This document shows positions 47,421 to 56,916 of a stretch of 64,000 nt of DNA, piece by piece; position 1 is the first letter of the stretch, and each line of letters starts with the position of its first letter. This DNA comes from Mycolicibacterium hodleri. Lineage in GTDB: Bacteria > Actinomycetota > Actinomycetes > Mycobacteriales > Mycobacteriaceae. The stretch is taken from NCBI RefSeq assembly GCF_006439015.1, contig NZ_RCZG01000006.1, positions 214,608 to 278,607 of the forward strand. Direction: 5' to 3'. The notes beneath the pieces were generated by a model. That model was not told where the DNA came from. It was given only the letters and a program-made list of their open reading frames with translations, and ran no database searches. Both the position numbers and the translations under genes were made by a program.

Positions 47421-49028
47421 ATGACCGAGAAGAAGAGCACGGCACAGCGTCTGGGCCGGGTCCTGGAATCGGTGACCAATCAGAGCGGACGGGTGTCCGC
47501 CGCCACCCCCGAGTACGGGTCATGGATTCTCGGTCGCGTCTCGGAGAGCCAGGTCCGCCGCCGTATCCGCATCCAAGTCATCCTCACGACGTTCGTGATC
47601 ATCGCCAACCTCATTGGGATGGGCGTCGCGACGCTGGTCGTCACCGTTGCCTTCCCGAGCCCCAACGTCTTCGAACCGGACGTCCGGTGGATCACGTTCA
47701 TCGCCGTTCCCGCCTACCTCTTCGGGGCGCTGATCGTCGGCACGTTCTGGGCCACCTACCGGGTGATGAAGAACGTCCGCTGGTCCATCGAGGAGCGCGA
47801 GCCGACGCTGGAGGACCAGCACAACACGTTCTTCGCACCATGGCGGCTGACGCGCGTCCTGTTGGTCCTCTGGGGAGTCGGCGCGATCGTCCTCACCACG
47901 ATGTATGGCCTCGCCGACACCCAGTTCATCCCGAAGTGGGCGCTGGGCATCAGCTTTCCTGGGATCGTCGTCTCGGCCAGCTGCTACCTGTTCACCGAGT
48001 TCGCCCTGCGCCCGGTTGCCGCTCAGGCGCTCGAGGTCGGTCCTCCGCCCCGCCGGTTCGCGTTCGGCGTGATGGGCCGCATCATGCTGGTCTGGGCGCT
48101 CGGGTCGGGCGTACCGGTGCTCGGAATCCTCCTGGCCGCGATCTTCTCACTGACCCTGGAGAACCTGACCCCCACCCAGTTCGCCTGGGCGATCGTGGTT
48201 CTCGCGCTGTTCGCGCTGCTGTTCGGTTTCATCCTGATGTGGATCCTGTCGTGGCTCACAGTGACTCCTGTGCGCGTGGTGCGAGCAGCGCTCAACCGGG
48301 TGGAGCAGGGCGACCTGGACACCAACCTGGTCGTGTTCGACGGCACCGAACTGGGTCAGCTGCAACGTGGCTTCAACTCGATGGTCACCGGACTGCGCGA
48401 GCGCGAGCGCGTGCGCGCCCTGTTCGGCCAGCACGTCGGACGCGAGGTCGCCGCGCTCGCCGAAAAGGAGCAACCCGAGCTCGGTGGTGAAGAGCGCCCC
48501 GCCGCCGTGATCTTCGTCGACATCATCGGCTCGACCCAGCTGGTGACCAGCCGACCGGCGGTCGAGGTAGTCGAATTGCTGAACCGGTTCTTCGCCGTCG
48601 TCGTCGACGAGGTGGACCGACATCACGGACTGGTCAACAAGTTCGAGGGCGACGCCGTGCTGGCCGTCTTCGGCGCACCGGTGACACTCGACAACGCCGA
48701 GGAGGAAGCGTTGGCCGCCGCGCGCGCCATGGCGGATCGTCTCCGGGTCGAGGTGCCCGAATGCCAGGCGGGAATCGGAGTCGCGGCGGGTCAGGTGGTG
48801 GCAGGCAACGTCGGCGCCAAGGACCGCTTCGAATACACGGTCATCGGCGAGCCGGTCAACGAGGCCGCCCGGCTGTGCGAGCTGTCCAAGACGGTCGACG
48901 GGCACATCGTCGCGTCATCTGCCACCGTGGCGCGCGCAGGCGAAGGCGAAGGCGCCCGTTGGACGCTGGGCGAGACGGTGACCTTGCGCGGCCATGAAGA
49001 GCCGACACGGCTCGCCGTACCCGTGTAG
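47421..49028 (+). CDS. Membrane-bound class III adenylate cyclase with HAMP domain
   Basis: A 535-residue cyclase of the Rv1318c/Rv1319c/Rv1320c type. Six hydrophobic segments span residues about 55-285. HAMP follows (VTPVRVVRAALNRVEQGDLD, about 288-340), then the catalytic domain (about 355-535). Metal-binding aspartates are in VIFVDIIGSTQL and FEGDAVLAVFG, the substrate lysine in NKFEGD, and the transition-state Asn/Arg in PVNEAARL. It produces cAMP at the membrane. M. tuberculosis has three tandem copies at this place; here there is one. Confidence 0.93.
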   Translation: MTEKKSTAQRLGRVLESVTNQSGRVSAATPEYGSWILGRVSESQVRRRIRIQVILTTFVIIANLIGMGVATLVVTVAFPSPNVFEPDVRWITFIAVPAYLFGALIVGTFWATYRVMKNVRWSIEEREPTLEDQHNTFFAPWRLTRVLLVLWGVGAIVLTTMYGLADTQFIPKWALGISFPGIVVSASCYLFTEFALRPVAAQALEVGPPPRRFAFGVMGRIMLVWALGSGVPVLGILLAAIFSLTLENLTPTQFAWAIVVLALFALLFGFILMWILSWLTVTPVRVVRAALNRVEQGDLDTNLVVFDGTELGQLQRGFNSMVTGLRERERVRALFGQHVGREVAALAEKEQPELGGEERPAAVIFVDIIGSTQLVTSRPAVEVVELLNRFFAVVVDEVDRHHGLVNKFEGDAVLAVFGAPVTLDNAEEEALAAARAMADRLRVEVPECQAGIGVAAGQVVAGNVGAKDRFEYTVIGEPVNEAARLCELSKTVDGHIVASSATVARAGEGEGARWTLGETVTLRGHEEPTRLAVPV

Positions 49029-49119
49029 AAGACGGGAACGGCGCTTCCCAAGAGTTACCCTCGGTGCATTCTCCCAGGTGGGACACCACGTCCCCAGTAT
49101 CGCCGAGAGGGCAGGCCTC

Positions 49120-49422
49120 ATGTCGCTCGTACCGCGGCTCCTCGCATCCGTTCTGGTCGCCGCGGGCGGGTTCACCGCAGTCGGTCTCGCTGCGCCTGGC
49201 GCCGCGGATCCCGACATCGACGGTGAATCGGCGGCAGCCGTCATCGACCAACTGCAGGAACAGGGCTACGCCGTCAACGTCAACGGCGCTCCGGCCGGCG
49301 ACACCTCGATGCTCACGACGTGCACCGTGACGTCGATTCACAATCCCGGCGATCCGACGCCGGACCCGACGAGCACCACGACCATCTTCGTCGACGTGGC
49401 GTGTCCTCTCACGCACGGGTGA
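49120..49422 (+). CDS. Small secreted protein
   Basis: A 100-residue exported protein with Arg6, a hydrophobic core and cleavage near APGAA at about residue 30. The mature part (VIDQLQEQGYAVNVNGAPAG, then two cysteines in TTCTVTS and VACPLTHG) could form one disulphide. Similar short exported proteins are widespread in mycobacteria, but no function is assigned. It follows the cyclase by 91 nt and converges on the glutaminase gene. Confidence 0.75.
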   Translation: MSLVPRLLASVLVAAGGFTAVGLAAPGAADPDIDGESAAAVIDQLQEQGYAVNVNGAPAGDTSMLTTCTVTSIHNPGDPTPDPTSTTTIFVDVACPLTHG

Positions 49423-49423
49423 C

Positions 49424-50701
49424 TCAGGCCCTCAGATCCCTTTCCGCCGCAGCCACCGCGTCGTCGACCGTGGCGTAGCGGACGGTCTCGTACTCCAGCT
49501 CGTTGCGGATGACGATCCCCGCCGGGTCGACGAGGTATCCGGCCCTTCCCTCCGCGCGCAGAGCGGCGCTGATGCCGGACAGAAGCTCTCGGGCGGTGTC
49601 GTCGATGTCGTCAACCCGGGACACGTCGAGGATGACGGCAGCGAAGTCGGCGCGCTCTCGTTCAACGGTTCTGGCCACCTGCTCGGCTCCGCTGAACAGC
49701 AGATCGCCGTGCGTCTCGTAGACGCGGATCCCGTCGCGCGGCTCGTACACCGCCCGCAGCGTGGCGCGCGAATCGCGGGCCACCGTGAGGAAGTGCAGGC
49801 CGAGTTGCTCGGACAGGCTGCGGCACAAGCGAACTCCCCGCACGCTGTTGCCCTTGGCGTCCAGCAGTGGCGAGTACACGCCAATGCCGAGTTGGCCGGG
49901 CAGGACGGCGACGATGCCTCCGCCGACGCCGCTCTTCGCGGGCATTCCCACCGCACTGACCCAATCGCCCGCCGCGTCGTACATCCCGCACGTCACCATC
50001 ACCGACAGGGTGCGCTTGACGACCGCGGCGTTGGTCACCCGTCGCCCCGTCAGTGGATTCACGCCGCCGCGGGCCAGCGTGGCCGCCATCCGGGCCAGAT
50101 CGGTCGACGTGACGTTGAACGAACACTGCCGGAAGTACACGTCGAGGACGTCGTCGGGATCGTCGTCGAGAACTCCGAAACTCTGCAGCATGTAGGCGAT
50201 TGCGCGATTGCGACTGCCGGTGGCCTTCTCCGACGAGTACACGTCGCGGTCGAGTTCGAGCCGGCGACCGGCGCAGGCCGAGTAGAACTCCGCAATCATC
50301 GCGAACCGCTCGTCGGGCGTGCTGGCCGGAATCAGGGACACCGCCGCGATGGCGCCCGCATTGATCATCGGGTTCTTCGGCTTCTTGGTCGCCTCGTCGA
50401 CGCTGATCTCGTTGAACGCCTCACCCGAGGGCTCGACGCCGATCTTGGCATCGACGGCGTTCTGTCCGATCTGGTCGAGCGCCAACGCATACGTGAACGG
50501 CTTTGAGATCGACTGAATGGTGAATTCGACTCCGGCGTCTCCGCATTCGTAGATGAACCCGTCCGCCGAGGACAGTGAGAGCGCAAATCCGTGGGGATCT
50601 ACGCGGGCCAGCTCTGGTATGTAGCAGGCGAGCGCGCCGTCGGTGACCTGTCGATGTTCGTCGAGGATTCGATCAAGGTAACGCCGTACCAGTTGAGCCA
50701 C
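49424..50701 (-). CDS. glsA: Glutaminase with C-terminal STAS domain
   Basis: A 425-residue enzyme hydrolysing glutamine to glutamate and ammonia. The serine-dependent beta-lactamase-like site is FTIQSISKPFTYAL (Ser in SxxK at about residue 64). NPMINAGAIA, CSFNVTSTDLARMAATLA and MPAKSGVGGGIVAVLP are the other family blocks. Residues about 325-420 form a STAS domain (LLFSGAEQVARTVERE, then VILDVSRVDDIDDTA), a common addition in actinobacterial glutaminases. The GTG at 50701 starts immediately after a decayed secreted-protein remnant. Confidence 0.93.
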   Translation of the reverse strand: MAQLVRRYLDRILDEHRQVTDGALACYIPELARVDPHGFALSLSSADGFIYECGDAGVEFTIQSISKPFTYALALDQIGQNAVDAKIGVEPSGEAFNEISVDEATKKPKNPMINAGAIAAVSLIPASTPDERFAMIAEFYSACAGRRLELDRDVYSSEKATGSRNRAIAYMLQSFGVLDDDPDDVLDVYFRQCSFNVTSTDLARMAATLARGGVNPLTGRRVTNAAVVKRTLSVMVTCGMYDAAGDWVSAVGMPAKSGVGGGIVAVLPGQLGIGVYSPLLDAKGNSVRGVRLCRSLSEQLGLHFLTVARDSRATLRAVYEPRDGIRVYETHGDLLFSGAEQVARTVERERADFAAVILDVSRVDDIDDTARELLSGISAALRAEGRAGYLVDPAGIVIRNELEYETVRYATVDDAVAAAERDLRA

Positions 50702-50702
50702 G

Positions 50703-51000
50703 CTCGGATTGTAAGTTCTCGGCTACGGCCGGGGGTACGGCGCGAACCGCTTGTCGAAGCCCGCTTTGCCTTAGCCCCGGATTGCGTCGACGTGGGACCG
50801 TCGTTGGTCCCCGTCGGAGCCGTCGACCTATGGGATCTAGATGGCGAGCCCGAAGCACCGCCCTCGGCGTGGGCGATCCCGGGCCGGAGAAGATCGCCGC
50901 ACCGATGCCCAGACCGACCGCCAGGGGCGCCCACCCGCCCGACGTACCTGGCGTAGCCCTTGGTCGGCGATGGGCAGGACTGCTTGTGCGGCATCGACAT
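50703..51000 (-). pseudogene. Decayed N-terminus of a large secreted protein
   Basis: The minus strand reads TKGYARYVGRVGA, then in another frame LAVGLGIGAAIFSGPG, then back in the first frame GIAHAEGGASGSPSRSHRST and a Ser/Thr/Lys-rich stretch. Put together, this is a typical mycobacterial signal region (YxGRVGALAVxLGIGAA...GxAxAE) followed by a low-complexity linker. One extra C near 50929 and one missing G near 50879 shift the frame over about 50 nt, destroying the hydrophobic core. The remainder is cut off where glsA begins. Sequencing error at C and G runs is an alternative for the shifts, not for the truncation. Confidence 0.6.
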
Positions 51001-51079
51001 TGACGCGCTCCACTCTGGATGTGGGTTATCACCCAAATGGGTGATGGCAGCGTCGGCGATCCGCCGGAGGCGATGGGAA

Positions 51080-51859
51080 CTATCGAACGGGAACCGACTG
51101 GTGCTCGATCCACTTGCGTCCCGCCTTGGCCGCGCGCACCAGCGCGCCGTACTCGCCGAAGTAGTCGGCGACGGCGCCCACCGCTGGCAGCATCCCCAAA
51201 TAGCGGAAGACGCGACGTGGCCGTGGTCGCTTGCCGATCTCGCCCCCGACCGCACGCACTACCCCCGCGAGGCGCCACAGCGCCTTCACGATGGCCGACG
51301 GCATCGCATCGCCCTGAGACGACTCGGTCGGCTCTGCCTCCTGGGCCGCCTCGACGTCGACACCGTCGAGTTCAGCACCGACATCACGGTTGCACATCAC
51401 CGCCGCAAGAAGACGAACCTGATGCCCGTAGTCGTCGACACCGCATTCCCGCGCCACGGCGCAGAGCACGATCGCCTGGTTGGTGAACCCCAGAACGTCC
51501 TGAATGGGTAAACGGTCGGCCACCGCGCCGAAGATGCCAGGAAAGGCGACCAGGACGGTATCGAGGGCGCCGACGCGCCGCACCCACCAGTTGGTTCGGT
51601 CGTCGAGACTCATCTCCTCCCAGGCCCGGGTGCCAGGGACGTCCGCGGTATTCAGCACCCAGGCCAACGCGTCGAGCGCCTTGTCGATCGAACCGTCCGC
51701 GGCGCCGAGATGATGAGTGCGCCCCTTCAAGCCGAACGGATCGGCCCGTGACAGCACGTCGACCACGGGGTTGATGATCCCCACCGCACGGCGCAAGGCA
51801 CATGCCACCTCATGGTCGTCGATCACGGCGGCGGGTACGGGGATGAGGGCCATGGCCAA
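51080..51859 (-). CDS. Hypothetical protein
   Basis: A 259-residue protein that I do not recognise. It is mainly helical with some hydrophobic stretches (TVLVAFPGIFGAVADRLPIQ, and near the end GMLPAVGAVADYFGEYGALV) but no clear signal peptide. A tryptophan-rich SLDDRTNWWVRRVG segment is the most distinctive part. The centre (about residues 160-190) is acidic and variable. No operon partner: glsA is 378 nt downstream and the tautomerase 243 nt upstream. Confidence 0.6.
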   Translation of the reverse strand: MAMALIPVPAAVIDDHEVACALRRAVGIINPVVDVLSRADPFGLKGRTHHLGAADGSIDKALDALAWVLNTADVPGTRAWEEMSLDDRTNWWVRRVGALDTVLVAFPGIFGAVADRLPIQDVLGFTNQAIVLCAVARECGVDDYGHQVRLLAAVMCNRDVGAELDGVDVEAAQEAEPTESSQGDAMPSAIVKALWRLAGVVRAVGGEIGKRPRPRRVFRYLGMLPAVGAVADYFGEYGALVRAAKAGRKWIEHQSVPVR

Positions 51860-52102
51860 TCATTACCCAGTTTCTCTACCGGTCATGACATGGTGCGGTG
51901 CTCCCCCGACGCGGTCGGTCCGGTCCTGTAGGTTCTCAGATTTGGTGTCATATGACGACGCGCTGATCTGCGGTGATGCGGGTTGCCTCACGACTTGTCA
52001 TACGGAATCTGTCTCAGGTTCGTGTCATTTCCGCGCAGAACCTCCGTTGCCGCCAAAGACTTGTTCCTCCTACGCCCCACAGAACCGCAAGGGCCCCGCC
52101 GG
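51860..52102. other. Intergenic stretch with no recognisable gene
   Basis: This 243-nt stretch is less GC-rich than its neighbours and contains the palindrome GTCATATGAC (51947-51956). It includes the 5' region of the hypothetical gene and the 3' region of the tautomerase gene. No gene, tRNA or terminator hairpin is apparent. Confidence 0.4.
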
Positions 52103-52660
52103 TCAGTAACGGTCGAGAGCGCGGCCCGAGGTCTTCTCGGGGAAGCCGGCGGCTTCGTAGTGACGGTCCTTGGCAGCGAAGTAGGCGCGCGGGAACTCCA
52201 GTACCGGGTGCTCGGCGGGGTGACCGGCGCGCTTGGCGATGCGGAACAGGCTCGAGGTATTGCCACCGGCGCCCATGCGTCCGTCGGGCCACTCGAAGAC
52301 CTGGACCCACACCGATGTGCTCGCGGCCGGAGCGTTCCCGGCATTGGTGACGTGGACGATGGCGTCGGTCGTCGCCCGGTGTGCTTGGGAAATTCGGTCT
52401 TGATCGAGCAGGCCTTCAGGCACGTAGATCTCGACGAGGAACAGTCCGCTCGCGGAGACGTGCGTTCCGTCGTTGGTACCGCCCACGAACCAGTCGCCCT
52501 GTTCGACTTCGCGGAAGCGCACCCAGCTCGAGGCCCGACCGAACGGGGTGTCACCGCCGCCTTCGATTTCGAGGAGGATCTGGGTGAGTTCTTCGGCCAG
52601 TTCGGCCTTCTGCGGCGCGGACAATTGGCCGGCGAGGTGTTCGACGGTGACCATGGGCAT
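52103..52660 (-). CDS. Tautomerase-superfamily protein (long form)
   Basis: A 185-residue protein starting MPMVTVEHLAGQLSAPQKAE, so that removal of Met would expose the catalytic N-terminal proline of the 4-oxalocrotonate tautomerase superfamily. The first 65 or so residues resemble one 4-OT module (helix AELAEELTQILLEIEG, strand region SSWVRFREV). The second half contains LFLVEIYVPEGLLDQ then an extension without an internal proline start. GGAG lies 8 nt before ATG 52660. It is downstream of and probably co-transcribed with the acyl-CoA dehydrogenase. Confidence 0.75.
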   Translation of the reverse strand: MPMVTVEHLAGQLSAPQKAELAEELTQILLEIEGGGDTPFGRASSWVRFREVEQGDWFVGGTNDGTHVSASGLFLVEIYVPEGLLDQDRISQAHRATTDAIVHVTNAGNAPAASTSVWVQVFEWPDGRMGAGGNTSSLFRIAKRAGHPAEHPVLEFPRAYFAAKDRHYEAAGFPEKTSGRALDRY

Positions 52661-52712
52661 GGCGGTGTCTCCTTTTCGTGCATATTGATGCGATTCGTGA
52701 GGCGGGTGTGTC

Positions 52713-53942
52713 TCACTCGATGCGCATGCCGGAGATGGCACGGCTGATGATGAGGCGTTGGATTTCGCTGGTGCCTTCGTAAATGGTGAAGATCTTGGCG
52801 TCGCGGGCCCAGCGTTCGACGGGGTAGTCGCGGGTGTAGCCATTGCCTCCGAGTATTTGGATGGCTTGTTCGGTGGTGCGGACGGCGACCTCGGAGGCTT
52901 TCAGTTTGGCCATGCTGCCCTCGGCGTTGCGGAGGGGGATGCCGCGGGCGAGTTGGTGCGACGCGCGCCAGGCGAGCAGTCGGGCGGCGTCGATCTCGGT
53001 GGCCATGTCTGCGAGCATGAACGCGATACCCTGGTTGGCGATGATGGGCCGCCCGAACTGCACTCGGGTCTTGGCGTATTCCAGGGCGTACTCGTAGGCG
53101 GCGCGGGCAACCCCGACGCCCATGGCGGCGATCGACGGACGGGTGGCCTCGAACGCGGCCATCGCGGCGGGAACGCGGACCTTACGATGTTCGCGGGCAC
53201 CGGCGAGCCGCGCATCGAGGGCGTCCTTGCCGCCCAGGACCAACTCGGCGGGGATGCGGACGTTCTCCAGTAGAACCTCCGCGGTGTGGGAGGCACGCAG
53301 GCCGTGTTTGGCGAACTTCTGGCCCTGACTGAGTCCAGCGGTGCCGGGCGGGACGAGGAACAGGGCGTGTCCCCGGGCGCCGAGGTCGCGGTCCACTGTG
53401 GCGTTGATGACGTGGACGCCGGCGATCCCGCCGTTGGTGGCCCACGTCTTCACACCGTTGAGGATCCAGTCGCCGCTGGCCTGGTCGTATTCGGCACGGG
53501 TGCGGATGTTCGCAGCGTCGCTGCCGGCATCGGGTTCGCTGGCGCACAACGCCGCAACGGCGGGTTGCTCCACGGACCCGAAGAACTCTGGTGTCCAGGT
53601 GCGGATTTGCTCGGGCGTGCCCGCGCCCACCAGGGCGGCCAGCGGGAGAAAGGTGCCCAGCAGCGCCTGTCCCATGCCGCCGTCACCCCAGAAGATCTCC
53701 TCGGCGACGACGGGCAACATCAGCCCGGATGGATCGGCGAAGGCCTGCAGGGCGAACTCCGGTGTGTACAGACCGGCGCGGGCGGCGTCCTGTATGACGG
53801 GCCAGGGGGTCTCCTCGCGCTCGTCGTAACCGGACGCGGCCGGTCGGATGTACTTGACGGCGAAGTCATGGGCCCACGTCCGGGCGTCGACAACATCCGA
53901 CGGCAGGTCAAACAGACCGGTTGACTCAAAGGTCGTGGTCAT
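52713..53942 (-). CDS. Acyl-CoA dehydrogenase
   Basis: A 409-residue dehydrogenase with [18 protein letters not shown] in the middle domain, the C-terminal FAD region [20 protein letters not shown] and an intact catalytic glutamate in [36 protein letters not shown] is the usual segment of single-subunit medium/branched-chain enzymes. This contrasts with the paired enzymes at 3.5-7.8 kb. The start is fixed by a 4-nt overlap with the TetR stop (ATG 53942). Confidence 0.93.
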   Translation of the reverse strand: MTTTFESTGLFDLPSDVVDARTWAHDFAVKYIRPAASGYDEREETPWPVIQDAARAGLYTPEFALQAFADPSGLMLPVVAEEIFWGDGGMGQALLGTFLPLAALVGAGTPEQIRTWTPEFFGSVEQPAVAALCASEPDAGSDAANIRTRAEYDQASGDWILNGVKTWATNGGIAGVHVINATVDRDLGARGHALFLVPPGTAGLSQGQKFAKHGLRASHTAEVLLENVRIPAELVLGGKDALDARLAGAREHRKVRVPAAMAAFEATRPSIAAMGVGVARAAYEYALEYAKTRVQFGRPIIANQGIAFMLADMATEIDAARLLAWRASHQLARGIPLRNAEGSMAKLKASEVAVRTTEQAIQILGGNGYTRDYPVERWARDAKIFTIYEGTSEIQRLIISRAISGMRIE

Positions 53943-54616
53943 CGTCGATTCCTCTTCTGAACGCTTTTGCGGGCCAAGAACTTCTCGGTCTCTATGAGCA
54001 AGTCGAGTCCGCGAACGACGTCGTCGAGCGGCGCGCTGCTGCGGCGGGCCCGGCACAGAACCACGGCGCCCTCGACCGAAGCGACGACCATCGTGGCCAG
54101 TCGATCTGCACTGGACGGGCTCAGACCGTCGCGCACCAGGGCGCCGCGCATCGCGTTGCACCAGCGCTCGAAGATGTCCCCGGCCTGACTCGTCAAGTGC
54201 GAGCCGTCATCGTCGGCGTTACTGACCGCGACCGACACGACCGGACAACCGGCGGTGAAGTTGCTCTCCTCCAGGATCTTCTTCCAGAAGTCACTGAACT
54301 CGCCCAAGGCCCGCCCTGCCCCCGCCTCGGCGACCCTCTCGATCAGGACGGCGATCGCATTACCGGCGAATTGCAAGGCGTCGGCGAGGATTTCACTGCG
54401 CCCGCCGGGGAAGTGATGGTAGATCGATCCGCGCGGTGCGCCGCTGCGGGTCAGGACGGCATCGAGTGTCACGGCGTCGGCACCGCGCTCCCGTAGCACC
54501 TCCACAGCACTGATCACCATGTCGCGACGAGTATCTCGCCCAGCTCGTCCCACCTGATCAGCCCTCTCGACGGTGCCGCTGCCACGCGACGTCTCCCCGA
54601 TTATCATAACCTTCAT
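53939..54616 (-). CDS. TetR-family transcriptional regulator
   Basis: A 225-residue TetR protein with the helix-turn-helix [20 protein letters not shown] at about residues 51-70 and a LmrA/YxaF-like C-terminal domain ([14 protein letters not shown]). The first 25 residues are non-conserved and the real start could be a few codons later; ATG 54616 and ATG 54607 are both present. It is the first gene of an operon with the acyl-CoA dehydrogenase and probably the tautomerase, and is divergent from the SDR/enoyl-CoA hydratase pair. Confidence 0.85.
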   Translation of the reverse strand: MKVMIIGETSRGSGTVERADQVGRAGRDTRRDMVISAVEVLRERGADAVTLDAVLTRSGAPRGSIYHHFPGGRSEILADALQFAGNAIAVLIERVAEAGAGRALGEFSDFWKKILEESNFTAGCPVVSVAVSNADDDGSHLTSQAGDIFERWCNAMRGALVRDGLSPSSADRLATMVVASVEGAVVLCRARRSSAPLDDVVRGLDLLIETEKFLARKSVQKRNRR

Positions 54617-54836
54617 AATTTAACCGTCAAGAGGCCCACGTGGTTGCGCATCGCGACAAGCCGCGGATTGCATGAAGGCTCTATGGCAGCATCTTTCGCA
54701 TCTCCCATTGAGCGACGCGATAGTGATGTCCTGGCGCCCAGTGCCCGCTGATATGATGACTTGCATACTTTGTTCCGGTCGTGTTTGCATGTGACTCGGC
54801 GGGATGGCTGCGCCCACACGATGCGAGGTGATGTAC

Positions 54837-55613
54837 GTGAACGACGATCCGTTCCGGCTCGACGGCAAGGTCGCCGTGGTAACCGGCGGCGGTCGTGGCA
54901 TCGGGATGATGATCGCTCGCGGCCTCCTGCGGGCGGGGGCCACCGTGTACCTGAGTAGTCGCAAGGCTGCGGAACTCGATGCGGCCGTGGCGGAACTGTC
55001 CGCGGAGGGACCCGTCCGGGCGATTCCCGCAGACGTGGGAACCGCTGACGGCATAGCCACCCTGACCGCAGAACTGTCGAACCGCGTGGACGCGATCCAT
55101 GCGCTGTTCAACAACGCCGGTGCGACCTGGGGTGCCCCTTTCGCCGAGTTCCCGGAATCCGGTTTCGACAAGGTGTTCTCGGTCAACGTCAACGGCGTCT
55201 TTCTGTTGACCCAGGCGCTGGTGCCGTTGCTCACCGCGGGCGCGCACGACAAGGATCCGGCCCGCGTCATCAACACCGGGAGCATCGACGGTCTACGAGC
55301 GCCGATGCCGGGGATGAATAATTTCTCCTACAGTGCCAGCAAGGCCGCGGTTCACATGCTGACTCGCCATCTCGCGGGCGAACTCGCCCCGCGAATTCTG
55401 GTCAATGCGATTGCCCCCGGGCTGTTCGAATCCAAGATGACCGCCACGCTGCTCACGGGAGGAGCCGAGGCGATCGGGGCGCAGCTGCCGCTGGGGCGAA
55501 TCGGTCGACCCCAAGACATCGCCGGGATCGCCGTCTTCCTCGCCAGCTCAGCCAGCGCCTACATCACCGGCGCCGTCATCCCCGTCGACGGCGGGCTTAG
55601 CACGACTCGTTGA
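54837..55613 (+). CDS. SDR oxidoreductase
   Basis: A 258-residue classical SDR with TGGGRGIG near residue 13, NNAG near 89, a serine in GSIDGLRAP and the active-site YSASK. The Ser/Arg pair in SSRK after strand 2 suggests NADPH. The C-terminal PLGRIGRPQDIAGIAVFLAS and GAVIPVDGG are standard. GTG 54837 is preferred because GAGGTGA (54824-54830) is 6 nt away; ATG 54831 is possible. It resembles rhamnolipid/3-ketoacyl reductase-like SDRs. Confidence 0.85.
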   Translation: MNDDPFRLDGKVAVVTGGGRGIGMMIARGLLRAGATVYLSSRKAAELDAAVAELSAEGPVRAIPADVGTADGIATLTAELSNRVDAIHALFNNAGATWGAPFAEFPESGFDKVFSVNVNGVFLLTQALVPLLTAGAHDKDPARVINTGSIDGLRAPMPGMNNFSYSASKAAVHMLTRHLAGELAPRILVNAIAPGLFESKMTATLLTGGAEAIGAQLPLGRIGRPQDIAGIAVFLASSASAYITGAVIPVDGGLSTTR

Positions 55614-55657
55614 ACCCAATCCTGTTGTTTGACAGCACTACTGAAAGTGACATCGCC

Positions 55658-56446
55658 ATGGCCGACTCTCCCACCGTCACCGTCGAACGCGACGGACACG
55701 TCCTCCTCATGGGACTCGACCGTCCCGACAAACGCAACGCCTTCACCACGACCATGCTCGGCGAGCTCTCCCAGGCCTACGCCCAACTGGAGAACGACGA
55801 CGACCTGCGCGCCGGCGTGCTCTTCGGCCACGGCGAGCACTTCACCGGCGGCCTGGACATGCTCGACGTCGCCCCCGCCCTCGCCTCTGGACAGAGCACC
55901 TTCCCGGATGACGGACTCGACCCGTGGCGGCTGGACTACAACTGGACCAAACCCGTTGTCGCTGCTGCCCAAGGGTGGTGCATGACGCTGGGAATCGAGC
56001 TACTCCTCGCCGCCGACATCCGCATCGCCGCCGCGAATACACGGTTCAGCCAGTTGGAGATCAAACGCGGCATCTACCCCTTCGGCGGTGCGACACTGCG
56101 CTTCTGGCGGGAAGCTGGCTGGGGAAACGCGATGCGGTGGATTCTCACCGGTGACGAATTCGACGCCGCCGAAGCCTTCCGCATCGGCCTGATCCAGCAG
56201 ATCGCCACCGACGGTGACGATGCCCTCGAACGTGCCATCGCATTGGCCACCGCGATCGCCGAGGATTCCGCCCCGCTGGGCGTCAGGACCATACTGGCGT
56301 CCGCGCACCACAGCCGAGACCACGGAAACCCCTCCGCTGCAGCATCACTCGTTACCGACGTAACCAGGCTCTTCGCCACCGCAGACGGAGCAGAAGGCAT
56401 CCAGTCCTTCGCTGAGCGACGCAAGGCACACTTCACCGGCCGCTGA
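55658..56446 (+). CDS. Enoyl-CoA hydratase/isomerase family protein
   Basis: A 262-residue crotonase-fold protein. The first oxyanion-hole region is HFTGGLDMLDV (about residues 65-75) and the second is GWCMTLGIELLLAADIRIA (about 105-123). At the places of the two hydratase glutamates there are IKRGIYPFGGA and other residues, so simple hydratase activity is uncertain. ATG 55658 gives the family start (DSPTVTVERDGHVLLMGL). A TTG at 55610 overlapping the SDR stop would add 16 poor residues. Confidence 0.85.
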   Translation: MADSPTVTVERDGHVLLMGLDRPDKRNAFTTTMLGELSQAYAQLENDDDLRAGVLFGHGEHFTGGLDMLDVAPALASGQSTFPDDGLDPWRLDYNWTKPVVAAAQGWCMTLGIELLLAADIRIAAANTRFSQLEIKRGIYPFGGATLRFWREAGWGNAMRWILTGDEFDAAEAFRIGLIQQIATDGDDALERAIALATAIAEDSAPLGVRTILASAHHSRDHGNPSAAASLVTDVTRLFATADGAEGIQSFAERRKAHFTGR

Positions 56447-56916
56447 CCGTGCAACGCGTCCCTGTCCGAGGTCAAGAAAAATTCGCGTCGGGCAGGTTCG
56501 CCGACGCAACCGCGCCACGTTGGTGATGCTCGGTGTCCCATCGTGGCTCACGGCGCAACCCGAACCCGCGATAGTGCTTCGCGTGTGCATCGAACCTGGG
56601 CGGTTCAACATGCCTCGGTTAGCGTTACGAACCTGGCTGATGTTTGGCGAAAGGCGAGGGTGCGCACCTTGTTCGTCGACGAGGCCGCCGATGTGCCCGT
56701 TTGGCGTTACGGCGGAGACTGGTCCGTCTACGACCTGTCGACCCCTCAGCCGCTTCTCGACAACCTTGCGGTGAGCCCACGATCGACTCCGTCCACCGAG
56801 TGGTTGAAGTCCCACCTTCGCCGCCACGCTACGTGCACCACCGGCGACGACCACCACCGCGGCATCGATCCTCCCGGCCGCTTCGCCGCGTCGTCGAGGT
56901 CAACCGGATACGGACA
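56447..56916. other. 470-nt stretch without an intact gene
   Basis: No intact gene is visible between the crotonase gene and the intradiol remnant. On the plus strand a short frame around 56620-56745 reads SVTNLADVWRKARVRTLFVD and then EAADVPVWRYGGDWSVYDL. This vaguely resembles the C-terminal domain of Rv2629-like release-factor-fold proteins, but it is too short to call. The region probably holds decayed sequence. Confidence 0.35.

Noticed and set aside
51947..51956. Palindrome GTCATATGAC as an operator
   Set aside because: Ten bases only and no adjacent regulator; recorded in the intergenic entry but not called.
54604..54618. Direct repeat TCATAA-N3-TCATAA upstream of the SDR
   Set aside because: It is created by the two ATG codons at the start of the TetR gene on the other strand, so it may have no regulatory meaning.
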